Shown piece by piece: positions 22,365 to 29,155 of a DNA stretch of 29,712 nt (within the stretch, counting starts at the first letter, position 1; every line of letters starts with the position of its first letter). The position numbers and the translations under genes are program-made. The DNA comes from Acidobacteriaceae bacterium (GTDB lineage: Bacteria > Acidobacteriota > Terriglobia > Terriglobales > Acidobacteriaceae), in assembly GCA_003162255.1 (NCBI GenBank), contig PMMJ01000145.1, positions 1,579 through 31,290 of the forward strand. Reading direction: 5' to 3'. The notes beneath the pieces are model-generated. The model saw only the letters and a program-made list of their open reading frames with translations. It searched no databases and was not told where the DNA came from.

Positions 22365-23750
22365 TCACGTGATCACGGGAACGTTGCTGATTCCCGCGGT
22401 GCCGAACACGCGCCGGTAGCGTTCGATTTCGGAAGGTGTGCCCAGCGCCTTGGCGTAGTTGTCGGAGAGCTTCACTGCGGATTTGCCTTCGACCGTGGAT
22501 ACCTTGCAGATCAGGCTGAGCGGGTCGAAGTCGCTGCCGCCCGTGGGATCGCAGCCGCGGAAATCGTTGGTCAGCAAAGTGCCCCAGCCTGCGCTGAAAC
22601 GAATGCGGCGCCCAGGGGTCCACTTCTGGCGATCGTGGAAATCGGCGGCGCTGCGGAAGTCATTGATGGACACGCCGCTCTCGATCGCTCCACCAAAATA
22701 GGCGTGCAGTCCGAGAATGTCATCGACGTCGAGCGCGTCAGACGCGATGATGAGCTTCTGATGCGCGTCTCGGCCGCGTCCCTCGATCCATTGGATATAT
22801 TCGTCGCCGGCAACATAGGGATTCTTGCTGTCGATGCGCTGGCCCGTCCAATCCGCCGCCCAGTCGGGGGCGTTGTCGAGAAATTGTGTGGTTCCAAAAG
22901 TGTCGGGCAACATGATACGGAGAGCGCCTTCGTAGGTGCTCTGCCACAACTCGAGGAAGTGGTACTGCGAAGCTTTCAGGGCGTCGTCATCCGGCGCGAG
23001 CGCGGCCATGACCATGGGGATCTCATGCGCGTTGGTTCCAATGGCTTCCAGATCATGCTTGTGGGCGAGGAAGGCATTCGAGGTTCCGGTGAATGCATTG
23101 CCGAGATTCGCTGCCATGGCCTCGACCACGTATTCCTGCCAGAGGAAACTGTGGCGGCGCCGGGTTCCGAAATCGGCCACGGCAAGGTCGGGGACGCCGC
23201 GCAGCCGTTCGATCTTGCCCCATAATTTTGTTTTCGCCCGGGCATAGAGGATGTCGAGGCCGAACTCGTGCAGCTTTTTCATGCCGGCGCGCGTCTTAAG
23301 CTCGTCGATGATGGAAAGAGCATAGAGTTCCCACATCGTGGTCTCGACCCAAAGTCCGTCGAACGAGAGCATGAATTGTCCATCCTCGATCGATAGTTCG
23401 TAGTCCGACAACCGAAAGTCGCGTTCCAGCCATTCCAGAAAAGCGGGTTCAAAGATCCCGCGGCGGCCATAGAAAGTGTTGCCCGCGAGCCACACCAGTT
23501 CCGACCTTCGAAACTGCAGGCGGCGAGCGTGCTCCATCTGGTGGATCAGTTCCTCGCGTGGGAACATGTCGGCGAGGCGCACGGATGAAGAGCGGTTGAA
23601 CAGAGAAAACGACACACGGGTCTTCGGGTAATGCTTCCAGATGAACTGGAGCATCAACAGTTTGTAAAAATCGGTATCGAGTAAGGACCTGGTGACCGGG
23701 TCCAGTTCCCAGTTGTGGTTGTGCGCCCGCTCGGCGAAGTTCACGATCAT
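22365..23750 (-). CDS. pncB: Nicotinate phosphoribosyltransferase
   Basis: The 461-residue enzyme makes nicotinate mononucleotide from nicotinate and PRPP with ATP hydrolysis (Preiss-Handler NAD salvage). Family marks are SLLDTDFYKLLMLQF near the N-terminus, FGTRRRHSF (substrate-binding), GTSNAFLAHKHD and GTNAHEIPMVMAAL, whose His is the phosphorylatable residue in the family. FGGAIESGVSINDF and the late SAGWGTLLTND region are also family features. The length is somewhat longer than the E. coli enzyme (about 400 residues). The ATG at 23750 is preceded by an AGAGGATAGT tract. No NAD-pathway partner gene adjoins it. Confidence 0.95.
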   Translation of the reverse strand: MIVNFAERAHNHNWELDPVTRSLLDTDFYKLLMLQFIWKHYPKTRVSFSLFNRSSSVRLADMFPREELIHQMEHARRLQFRRSELVWLAGNTFYGRRGIFEPAFLEWLERDFRLSDYELSIEDGQFMLSFDGLWVETTMWELYALSIIDELKTRAGMKKLHEFGLDILYARAKTKLWGKIERLRGVPDLAVADFGTRRRHSFLWQEYVVEAMAANLGNAFTGTSNAFLAHKHDLEAIGTNAHEIPMVMAALAPDDDALKASQYHFLELWQSTYEGALRIMLPDTFGTTQFLDNAPDWAADWTGQRIDSKNPYVAGDEYIQWIEGRGRDAHQKLIIASDALDVDDILGLHAYFGGAIESGVSINDFRSAADFHDRQKWTPGRRIRFSAGWGTLLTNDFRGCDPTGGSDFDPLSLICKVSTVEGKSAVKLSDNYAKALGTPSEIERYRRVFGTAGISNVPVIT

Positions 23751-23824
23751 CGCGTACTATCCTCTGTGACCGCCACCAGAAAATCAACCACGTTACCTGT
23801 GGGTGTGCCTTTTTTGCACGCTGG

Positions 23825-23854
23825 CTGACTTTCGGAAGGCAAACAAGGTACTAT
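23825..23854 (+). promoter_or_regulatory. Putative promoter for the small membrane protein gene
   Basis: CTGACT (23825-23830) and TACTAT (23849-23854) are 18 bp apart. The ATG at 23866 follows 11 bp after the -10, again leaving almost no leader. Confidence 0.4.
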
Positions 23855-23865
23855 CGAGTTTCCGC

Positions 23866-24237
23866 ATGAGACTGCCTCGGCCCGTCACTGCCGCACCCCG
23901 GACTTGCCCATCGTTATTTCTTGCGATCAGCCAAATCCAGGGCTGGGCGGTGTTCTCCGGCCGTGCTCTACGTGCCCTCGTGGTAGGGGTTCTCCCCGCA
24001 ATGTTGCTTCTGCGATCGACCCGCGATGAGGTTTACAACATCCTGTGGGCGCTGGTGTTCGGTTTTGCCACGCTGAATATTTTGAGCCTCGGGGCGCGCC
24101 GTTTCGAGGAGCAAAAGACCGGCCTGAACTTCGGCGAGATTCTCGCCATCCTGGTTGTCCTGGTGTCGATCGTTCTGCTGGGTTGGGAGATGCTGTATCT
24201 GTTCCACATTCTGCCGATTCGCCTCACGCCGCGTTGA
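23866..24237 (+). CDS. Small membrane protein of unknown function
   Basis: The 123-residue protein has a basic, Pro-rich N-terminus. One hydrophobic segment spans about residues 33-50 (ALVVGVLPAMLLL), another spans about 60-75 and a third, strongly hydrophobic, is LAILVVLVSIVLLGWEMLYLF near the C-terminus. In the middle, SLGARRFEEQKTG is a charged loop. I recognise no family signature. The frame opens at 23803, but MRLPRPVTAAPRT at 23866 sits just after a -10-like TACTAT, so I chose it. It is followed 24 bp later by the zinc-ribbon protein gene, which has its own -10-like element. Confidence 0.55.
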   Translation: MRLPRPVTAAPRTCPSLFLAISQIQGWAVFSGRALRALVVGVLPAMLLLRSTRDEVYNILWALVFGFATLNILSLGARRFEEQKTGLNFGEILAILVVLVSIVLLGWEMLYLFHILPIRLTPR

Positions 24238-24249
24238 CCTCGATTGCGG

Positions 24250-24255
24250 TATCAT
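24250..24255 (+). promoter_or_regulatory. Putative -10 element (TATCAT) near the zinc-ribbon gene
   Basis: TATCAT is followed by 6 bases and then GTG at 24262. It is a possible leaderless start, although no good -35 is seen. Confidence 0.35.
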
Positions 24256-24261
24256 CGCGGT

Positions 24262-24570
24262 GTGGCGAAACGCGAATCTAATTTTGAAGTGACTTGCCCC
24301 TGCTGCGGCGCGGTCATGAAGATCGACGCGGCGACGCGCAGCATCATCGCGCACACCGCCCCGGTCAAGCCAAAAACCTTCAACGACATGGAAGAGGCCG
24401 CTCGCGCCATGAAAGAGCAGGACAGCCGCCGCGACTCGATCTTCCGCCAATCGATGGAAGCGCAAAAGCATGCCGCGGAACTGCTGGAGAAAAAATTCCA
24501 GGAGGCGGTGAAGAAGGCCAAGGAAACGCCAGACACGGGAAAGCCGATCCGGGATTTCGATCTGGACTGA
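24262..24570 (+). CDS. Small CxCC zinc-ribbon-like protein of unknown function
   Basis: Start at GTG 24262 gives 102 residues; an ATG at 24244 in frame overlaps the promoter-like TATCAT. The N-terminus has FEVTCPCCGAVMKID, a half zinc-ribbon (three Cys in CPCC), followed by TAPVKPKTFNDMEEAARAM. A long charged helix follows (about residues 45-85, SRRDSIFRQSMEAQKHAAELL), probably coiled-coil. The C-terminus is acidic (IRDFDLD). A lone CPCC usually needs a second pair to bind zinc, so metal may be shared in a dimer. I recall similar small proteins in Acidobacteria annotated as hypothetical. The function is not known. Confidence 0.65.
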   Translation: MAKRESNFEVTCPCCGAVMKIDAATRSIIAHTAPVKPKTFNDMEEAARAMKEQDSRRDSIFRQSMEAQKHAAELLEKKFQEAVKKAKETPDTGKPIRDFDLD

Positions 24571-24585
24571 AAACTTGCTGCTTTT

Positions 24586-24625
24586 TTACCGCAGAGACGC
24601 CGAGTACGCCGAAGAAAAGCAAAAG
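24586..24625 (+). repeat. Dispersed GAGACGCCGAG repeat, copy 3 (family B)
   Basis: ACCGCAGAGACGCCGAGTACGCCGAAGAAAAG matches copies at 12181 and (inverted) 12317. It lies right after the zinc-ribbon gene stop. Confidence 0.7.
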
Positions 24626-24655
24626 TTTAACAACCCCGGCACAAGCGCGGTTCGT

Positions 24656-24720
24656 ATCAGGGCACGCCTTCAGGCGTGCCGTAAGTACCGGTTTTAAGAG
24701 CGCCTTCAGGCGCTGAGGAC
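24656..24720. repeat. Twin-hairpin CTTCAG intergenic repeat (family D)
   Basis: Two hairpins with the same loop follow each other: GGCACGCC-TTCA-GGCGTGCC (24661-24680) and AGCGCC-TTCA-GGCGCT (24699-24714). They are joined by a GTAAGTACCGGTTTTAAG linker. Similar twin CTTCAG hairpins are common in intergenic DNA of Acidobacteria, as I recall. Confidence 0.7.
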
Positions 24721-24750
24721 GGCGATTGGAGTTTGACCACAGGTTCTTGA

Positions 24751-25407
24751 ATGACTGGACCTCTTGTCTTAGGACACCGCGGCGCGCGGGCCTTCCGCCA
24801 AATTCCTGAGAATACTTTAGCGTCGTTCGACCTCTGTTTGCAGCACGGCTGTGACGGGTTCGAATTCGATGTGCGCCGTTCCGCCGATGGCGAGGCTGTG
24901 ATCTGCCACGACGCGACCATCGGCGCGATGAAGATCGAGAGCACGGCGTCGAAAAGCCTCGCTTTGCTGTTGCCCACGCTGGAGGATGTTCTCCATCAGT
25001 TTGCGCACCGTGCCTTTCTCGATATCGAGTTGAAGGTTGCGGGACTCGAGTCGCAGACGCTCGCGGAGCTGCGCCAGCATCCACCGAAAAAGGGATACGT
25101 CGTTACGTCGTTCCTTCCCGAGGTGCTCACGGCGATCCATGATCTCGACTCAGCGATTCCGCTGGGATTTCTTTGCGAGACCGCAGACCAGCTTCGAACC
25201 TGGCGCGAAATGCCGGCGCAGTGGGTGATTCCGCTTTTCAAACTGGCGGATCGGGACTTGGTCGAAACGGTTCATGCGGCCGGGAAGAGAATTATGGTCT
25301 GGACCGTGAATCACGCCCAGCGCATGTGCGAGTTCGCGGCGTGGGGTGTGGATGCGATCATTTCGGATGAAACGGAACGAATCGCAGAAGTCATTGATGT
25401 GCCCTGA
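24751..25407 (+). CDS. Glycerophosphodiester phosphodiesterase
   Basis: The 218-residue GDPD protein lacks a signal peptide, so it is probably cytosolic (UgpQ-like). It has the catalytic HRGARAF (His9), the PENTLASF motif, the metal ligands FEFDVRR, and a second His in VICHDA. The C-terminal strands include MVWTVNHAQRMCEFAAWGVDAIISDE, the usual end of the TIM barrel (split for description). It hydrolyses glycerophosphodiesters to glycerol-3-phosphate and an alcohol. It is shorter than the periplasmic GlpQ (about 350 residues). No transporter is adjacent. It begins 30 bp after a repeat. Confidence 0.9.
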   Translation: MTGPLVLGHRGARAFRQIPENTLASFDLCLQHGCDGFEFDVRRSADGEAVICHDATIGAMKIESTASKSLALLLPTLEDVLHQFAHRAFLDIELKVAGLESQTLAELRQHPPKKGYVVTSFLPEVLTAIHDLDSAIPLGFLCETADQLRTWREMPAQWVIPLFKLADRDLVETVHAAGKRIMVWTVNHAQRMCEFAAWGVDAIISDETERIAEVIDVP

Positions 25408-25464
25408 TAGGACACTGACCGCAGCGGATCGGGAGGGTTCCAAGTAATAACAGAACTTGGTGCT

Positions 25465-25932
25465 CTATTCCGTGATGACGTGGTCCGCCCACTCTACTAA
25501 CGACACGAAGATCGTGGGGTTTCCGAACTTGGCGGCAAAGTTGGCCAGATCCTCTTCCGTGACGCCACGAGCGCGAGAACAGGCGCCACAAGCGTAGATG
25601 GGAACTTTCCGGGCGGCGAGCTTGGTCAAGGACTCGACGATCGGCGGCCAGCCTACCGGAGTCACAGAATTCGCCACCGCCTTGCGCATCAGCGATACGG
25701 CTTCACCGAGCAAGAAAATCCGCACATCGTGTCCGGCTTCTGACAGGGCTAGTCCGTGAGAAAACGGGAAGGCGGCTTTGGTGGGATCGTCGGATCCCCA
25801 AGCGCTCTTCATCATGATCTTCAGGGATTTCTTTGAGGGTTGGGTTTGTGTCTGTGTCTGCATGACTCCCGCAGCGAGAAATGGGAGTGCAGCAATCTGG
25901 GACAGCCGAGTGAGAAATTCACGCCTTGCCAC
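25465..25932 (-). CDS. Tat-exported DsrE-like sulfur-relay-type protein
   Basis: The 155-residue protein starts at GTG 25932 with GGAGG five bases upstream. Residues 1-24 form a twin-arginine signal (RREFLTRL, then a hydrophobic ALPFLAAGV). The mature domain resembles DsrE/DsrF folds: KIMMKSAWGSDDPTKAAF, then SEAGHDVRIFLLGEAVSLM and KVPIYACGACSRARGVTEE, whose two Cys correspond to the region of DsrE/TusD catalytic Cys. It is unusual for a sulfur-relay fold to carry a Tat signal. It may be a periplasmic redox or sulfur protein. A short TQ repeat (QTQTQTQ) follows the signal. It is monocistronic and convergent with the GDPD gene. Confidence 0.75.
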   Translation of the reverse strand: MARREFLTRLSQIAALPFLAAGVMQTQTQTQPSKKSLKIMMKSAWGSDDPTKAAFPFSHGLALSEAGHDVRIFLLGEAVSLMRKAVANSVTPVGWPPIVESLTKLAARKVPIYACGACSRARGVTEEDLANFAAKFGNPTIFVSLVEWADHVITE

Positions 25933-26089
25933 GCGATCCTCCAGTCATTTGACCTACAAGCGGAAGGGCCACATCTTACACGATTCTGAATCAATGATGA
26001 CTTCTGTTTTCAGGGCTAGGCTTCGGCCAGTAGTCAGGGCCAACCTTCTGCCAAAACCAGGTTCGTTCTGCAATTTTCCGATGGATAGT

Positions 26090-26119
26090 TTGCCCCCGGC
26101 CAGAAAGCTCATTTACATT
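26090..26119 (+). promoter_or_regulatory. Putative promoter for mazG, leaderless
   Basis: TTGCCC (26090-26095) and TACATT (26114-26119) are 18 bp apart. The ATG at 26128 is 8 bp after the -10. A GGAAGG lies only two bases before the ATG, too near to act as a normal Shine-Dalgarno. Confidence 0.5.
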
Positions 26120-26127
26120 GGAAGGTC

Positions 26128-27063
26128 ATGCCCACCACAGGCGAACGATTCGAGCGAGCGGTTCAGATCATGGCGCGGTTGCGGGCTCCGGGTGGATGCC
26201 CGTGGGATCGCGAACAGACCTTCGACACCATCAAGCCCTACACACTGGAAGAAACGTACGAAGTCCTCGAAGCCATCGACAACCGCGATTGGCCGGAACT
26301 GACCGGCGAATTGGGCGACCTGCTGTTACAGGTGCTCTTCTATTCGCAGATGGCCAGCGAAGAAGGCCACTTCTCGGTGGATGACGTGCTCGACCGCCTT
26401 GCGAATAAATTAGTGGACCGGCATCCCCACGTATTTGGCGACGTGAAAGCGGACACTCCCGCCGAAGTGCTGCGCAACTGGGAGGCGCTGAAGGCGATCG
26501 AGAAAGAAAAAGAGAAAAAGAAGCGGCTGGCGGCGGACGGCGGCAAGAAGTTGGACCCGTCTGATCGCGAGCAAACTGACCACGCGCAATCGGTGCTCGC
26601 GGGCGTGTCGTCGAAAATGCCCGCTCTGATGGAGGCCTATAAACTCAGCTCGCGCGCAGCGCGTGTAGGATTTGACTGGCCGGAAATGGAAGGACTCTTT
26701 GCCAAGCTCGAAGAAGAGGCGGTTGAGTTGCGCGAGGAATTGAAGGCTGTTCCGGCGCTTCCTTTCAAAGACCAATCGGTTGGGAAGGGAATTGCCGGGT
26801 CGGGAACGCCGCAGGTTCCGCCGGAGTTGCGCGAGCGTCTGGAAGACGAAGTGGGAGACCTGTTCTTCGTTCTGGTAAACATCGCGCGCTATCTGGCGCT
26901 CGATCCGGAGTCGGCGTTGCGCAAGACGAATCGCAAATTCAAGCGCCGTTTTCAATGGATGGAGGAGCGCCTGCGCGCCAGCGGTCGAGCGCCGCAAGAG
27001 GCGTCGATGGATGAACTGGAAACACTATGGCAAGAGTCGAAGCAGCAGGAAAAACGGGCATGA
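26128..27063 (+). CDS. mazG: Nucleoside triphosphate pyrophosphohydrolase MazG
   Basis: The 311-residue protein has two MazG domains. The first has GGCPWDREQTF, ETYEVLEAID and GELGDLLLQVLF with the metal-binding acidic residues. The second has KLEEEAVELREEL and EDEVGDLFFVLVNIARYL. A Lys/Glu-rich linker of about 40 residues separates them (around residues 125-165); it makes the protein longer than E. coli MazG (263 residues). It hydrolyses NTPs/dNTPs to NMPs and pyrophosphate, removing damaged nucleotides. The stop overlaps the start of the GNAT gene by four bases. The promoter is leaderless-like. Confidence 0.93.
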   Translation: MPTTGERFERAVQIMARLRAPGGCPWDREQTFDTIKPYTLEETYEVLEAIDNRDWPELTGELGDLLLQVLFYSQMASEEGHFSVDDVLDRLANKLVDRHPHVFGDVKADTPAEVLRNWEALKAIEKEKEKKKRLAADGGKKLDPSDREQTDHAQSVLAGVSSKMPALMEAYKLSSRAARVGFDWPEMEGLFAKLEEEAVELREELKAVPALPFKDQSVGKGIAGSGTPQVPPELRERLEDEVGDLFFVLVNIARYLALDPESALRKTNRKFKRRFQWMEERLRASGRAPQEASMDELETLWQESKQQEKRA

Positions 27064-27866
27064 CCGGAGCCACCCCCAGAACAGTCACCGGCAGAGTGAC
27101 CATCCGCAAGTGCGAAGCGCTCGAAGACATGCAGGCCTGTTTTGCGCTCCAGAAAGAAGTATGGAAGTTCTCGGATGCGGATCTGGTTCCGGTGCGCATG
27201 TTCGTGGTGGCGTCGAAGATCGGCGGCCACGTGATTGGCGCCTTCGTTCCAAGGGAAGACGAAAGATGCGAAGAAAAAGAACTGATCGCCTTTGCGCTCG
27301 CCATTCCCGGCATGCGCAATGGTCACTGCTACCTGCACTCGCACATGTTGGCCGTCCGCCAGCGATATCGCAATGGGGGCCTGGGACGGCGTATGAAGCT
27401 CTATCAGCGCGAAGATGCGCTGGCTCGCGGCTTTGAACTGATGGAGTGGACGTTCGATCCGCTGGAGATCAAGAACGCGTATTTGAATATCGAAAAGCTG
27501 GGCGCGATCGCGCGCCGCTACAACGTGAACCAATATGGGGTCACATCGTCGCCGTTGCAAGGCGGTCTGCCCACTGATCGGCTGGTGGCGGAGTGGTGGA
27601 TGAAGTCAAAGCGGGTCGAAATGGTTTTGGTGGATGGTCCGCGCGCGAAGTTTGAATGCCGTGCGCGGATCGACGTGCCGGCGGAAATCTACGAATGGAA
27701 GGCCGCGGCGCCGACGCGTGCGCAGGCGCTTGCGGTGCAGGGAAACAATCGTCAGCGGTTCCAGCAGGCGTTTGCTGACGGACTGAGTGTGCTCGGCTAT
27801 GAGCGCGACGGGCGCGGGAATGGGCGGTTCCTGCTGGGCGAGTGGGACGAGGGCTGGCGGTACTAG
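27060..27866 (+). CDS. GNAT family acyltransferase (COG3375-like), putative N-succinyltransferase
   Basis: The start is the ATG at 27060, overlapping the mazG stop by four bases (ATGA); the frame extends to 27027. The product is 268 residues. The GNAT core includes the strand YLHSHMLAVRQRYRNGGLGRRM, the acetyl/acyl-CoA-binding Q-x-x-R/G-x-G-x-G/A-like loop (split for description), and FELMEWTFDPLEIKN. Proteins of this COG are often encoded beside N-succinylamino-acid racemase/OSBS genes. Here that gene is next, 90 bp downstream. In Geobacillus a GNAT enzyme succinylates D-amino acids before racemisation. Use of succinyl-CoA here is inferred from context, not read from residues. Confidence 0.82.
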   Translation: MTGATPRTVTGRVTIRKCEALEDMQACFALQKEVWKFSDADLVPVRMFVVASKIGGHVIGAFVPREDERCEEKELIAFALAIPGMRNGHCYLHSHMLAVRQRYRNGGLGRRMKLYQREDALARGFELMEWTFDPLEIKNAYLNIEKLGAIARRYNVNQYGVTSSPLQGGLPTDRLVAEWWMKSKRVEMVLVDGPRAKFECRARIDVPAEIYEWKAAAPTRAQALAVQGNNRQRFQQAFADGLSVLGYERDGRGNGRFLLGEWDEGWRY

Positions 27867-27930
27867 GGTGCTCCGGCGCGCATTGCGCAATGCCCCACGT
27901 CTCTAAAACCGCCAGACGTGGGGCACCCTT
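27866..27930. repeat. Nested palindromic intergenic repeat (family E)
   Basis: The outer arms GGGTGC/GCACCC, an 11-bp perfect pair GCCCCACGTCT (27892-27902) and AGACGTGGGGC (27914-27924), and an internal 12-bp palindrome CATTGCGCAATG (27881-27892) form a cruciform-like unit in the gap between the GNAT and OSBS genes. It is followed by only TTT, so it may or may not be a terminator. Confidence 0.65.
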
Positions 27931-27956
27931 TACACAGGCATTTGCAAAACCGAATT

Positions 27957-29072
27957 ATGAAAATCGAATCCATGACTCTGCGTGAAATCCACATGCCGCT
28001 CGTGCATTTTTTTGAAACGAGCTTTGGCCGCGTTTACAGCCGCCGCATCCTGCTGGTGAGCCTCGAGGCTGACGGAGTGCGCGGGTGGGGCGAGTGCGTC
28101 GCCGGGGAAGATCCGTATTACAGCTCGGAGTGGATCGAAACCGCGTGGCCCACGATCAAACATTATCTGGCTCCGCTACTGCTGCAAAGCGAATTGGATG
28201 CCGGCCGGGATTGTGCCGAGCGTTTTGCCCGAGTCCGCGGCCACCGCATGTCCAAAGCCGCGCTCGAAAACGCTGTCTGGGACGCGGAGGCTCGGCAAAA
28301 GCAACAGCCGCTCTGGAAGTTGCTGGGAGGAACGCGGCGCGAGATCGCCTGCGGCGTTTCGATCGGCATTCAGGACACGCCCGAACAACTTCTGCAGAAG
28401 ATCGAAACTGAGTTGGCGGCGGGATACCGGCGGATCAAGATCAAGGTGAAGCCCGGATGGGATCTGAATGTGCTGGAGAAGATCCGCGCGCGCTGGGCGG
28501 ATATTGTTCTCAGCGTGGACGCGAATTCGGCCTACACGCTCGACCAGGTCGAGCACCTGCGCAAGTTCGATGCCTTTAACCTGCTCATGATCGAGCAGCC
28601 GTTGTGGAACGACGAAATCTATCTTCATGCGCGGCTGCAGAAAGCCATCCAGACGGCGATCTGCATGGACGAATCCATACGGAATGCGCGCGACGCCGAT
28701 TTTGCGTTGGAGGTTGGGGCCTGCCGGATCATCAATATTAAGGTGGGCCGCGTGGGCGGCTTCAGCGAAGCGGTGAAGGTGCACAACGTCGCCTTGCGCC
28801 ACAATGTGCCAGTGTGGTGCGGCGGGATGCTGGAGTCGGGAGTGGGACGAGGACACAACATCGCTTTGTCGACACTCGAGAATTTCCGCCTGCCCGGAGA
28901 CGTGTCGGCCTCGAAGCGCTATTGGAAAGAGGACATCATCGAGCCCGAAGTGGAAGTCCGCGCCGATGGAATGATCGCCATCAGCGACGCGCCGGGAGCG
29001 GGTTACCATGTGCGCGAAGACCTGGTGAAGAAGTTCACTGTGCGCGAAGAAACGTTTCGCGCCGGGAAATAA
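27957..29072 (+). CDS. menC: o-Succinylbenzoate synthase / N-succinylamino-acid racemase (enolase superfamily)
   Basis: The 371-residue enolase-superfamily protein has the full NSAR/OSBS catalytic set: K161-x-K163 in RIKIKVKPGWD, D188 in SVDANSAY, E213 in MIEQP, D238 in CMDES, and K262 in INIKVGRVGG. Arg265, three residues after the second catalytic Lys, is present as in NSAR/OSBS-subfamily members known to racemise N-succinylamino acids. The enzyme may make o-succinylbenzoate in menaquinone synthesis, racemise N-succinylamino acids, or do both. The adjacent GNAT gene favours a racemase role. No other men genes are nearby. The start is at MKIESMTLRE, 27957; a GTG at 27918 would add 13 poor residues. 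Confidence 0.9.
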   Translation: MKIESMTLREIHMPLVHFFETSFGRVYSRRILLVSLEADGVRGWGECVAGEDPYYSSEWIETAWPTIKHYLAPLLLQSELDAGRDCAERFARVRGHRMSKAALENAVWDAEARQKQQPLWKLLGGTRREIACGVSIGIQDTPEQLLQKIETELAAGYRRIKIKVKPGWDLNVLEKIRARWADIVLSVDANSAYTLDQVEHLRKFDAFNLLMIEQPLWNDEIYLHARLQKAIQTAICMDESIRNARDADFALEVGACRIINIKVGRVGGFSEAVKVHNVALRHNVPVWCGGMLESGVGRGHNIALSTLENFRLPGDVSASKRYWKEDIIEPEVEVRADGMIAISDAPGAGYHVREDLVKKFTVREETFRAGK

Positions 29073-29084
29073 GCGGGCGCCGGA

Positions 29085-29155
29085 TTTTCGCGGAGAGACG
29101 CGTCTTGCCGCGTCCGCGCCGTGTCCCAAGGAGACCGCGCAAGGCCCGTCTCTAC
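29085..29155. repeat. GAGACG/CGTCTC palindromic element (family C, copy 2)
   Basis: Arms AGAGACGCG and CGTCTCT flank a GC-rich spacer with further short inverted words. It fills the gap after the OSBS stop and overlaps the last codon of the next gene. A relative is at 14648-14673. Confidence 0.45.

Noticed and set aside
23755..23760. TACTAT near the pncB start as a shared divergent promoter
   Set aside because: Only the hexamer matches, no -35 is visible on either strand, and a clearer -10 (23849-23854) serves the plus-strand gene.
24571..24750. Short open frame continuing after the zinc-ribbon gene (from 24294)
   Set aside because: It is the +1-shifted shadow of the zinc-ribbon gene running into intergenic repeats, and has no start with a ribosome site.
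28176..29129. Minus-strand open frame (317 aa) opposite the OSBS/NSAR gene
   Set aside because: Antisense of an enzyme with all catalytic residues; no independent evidence.
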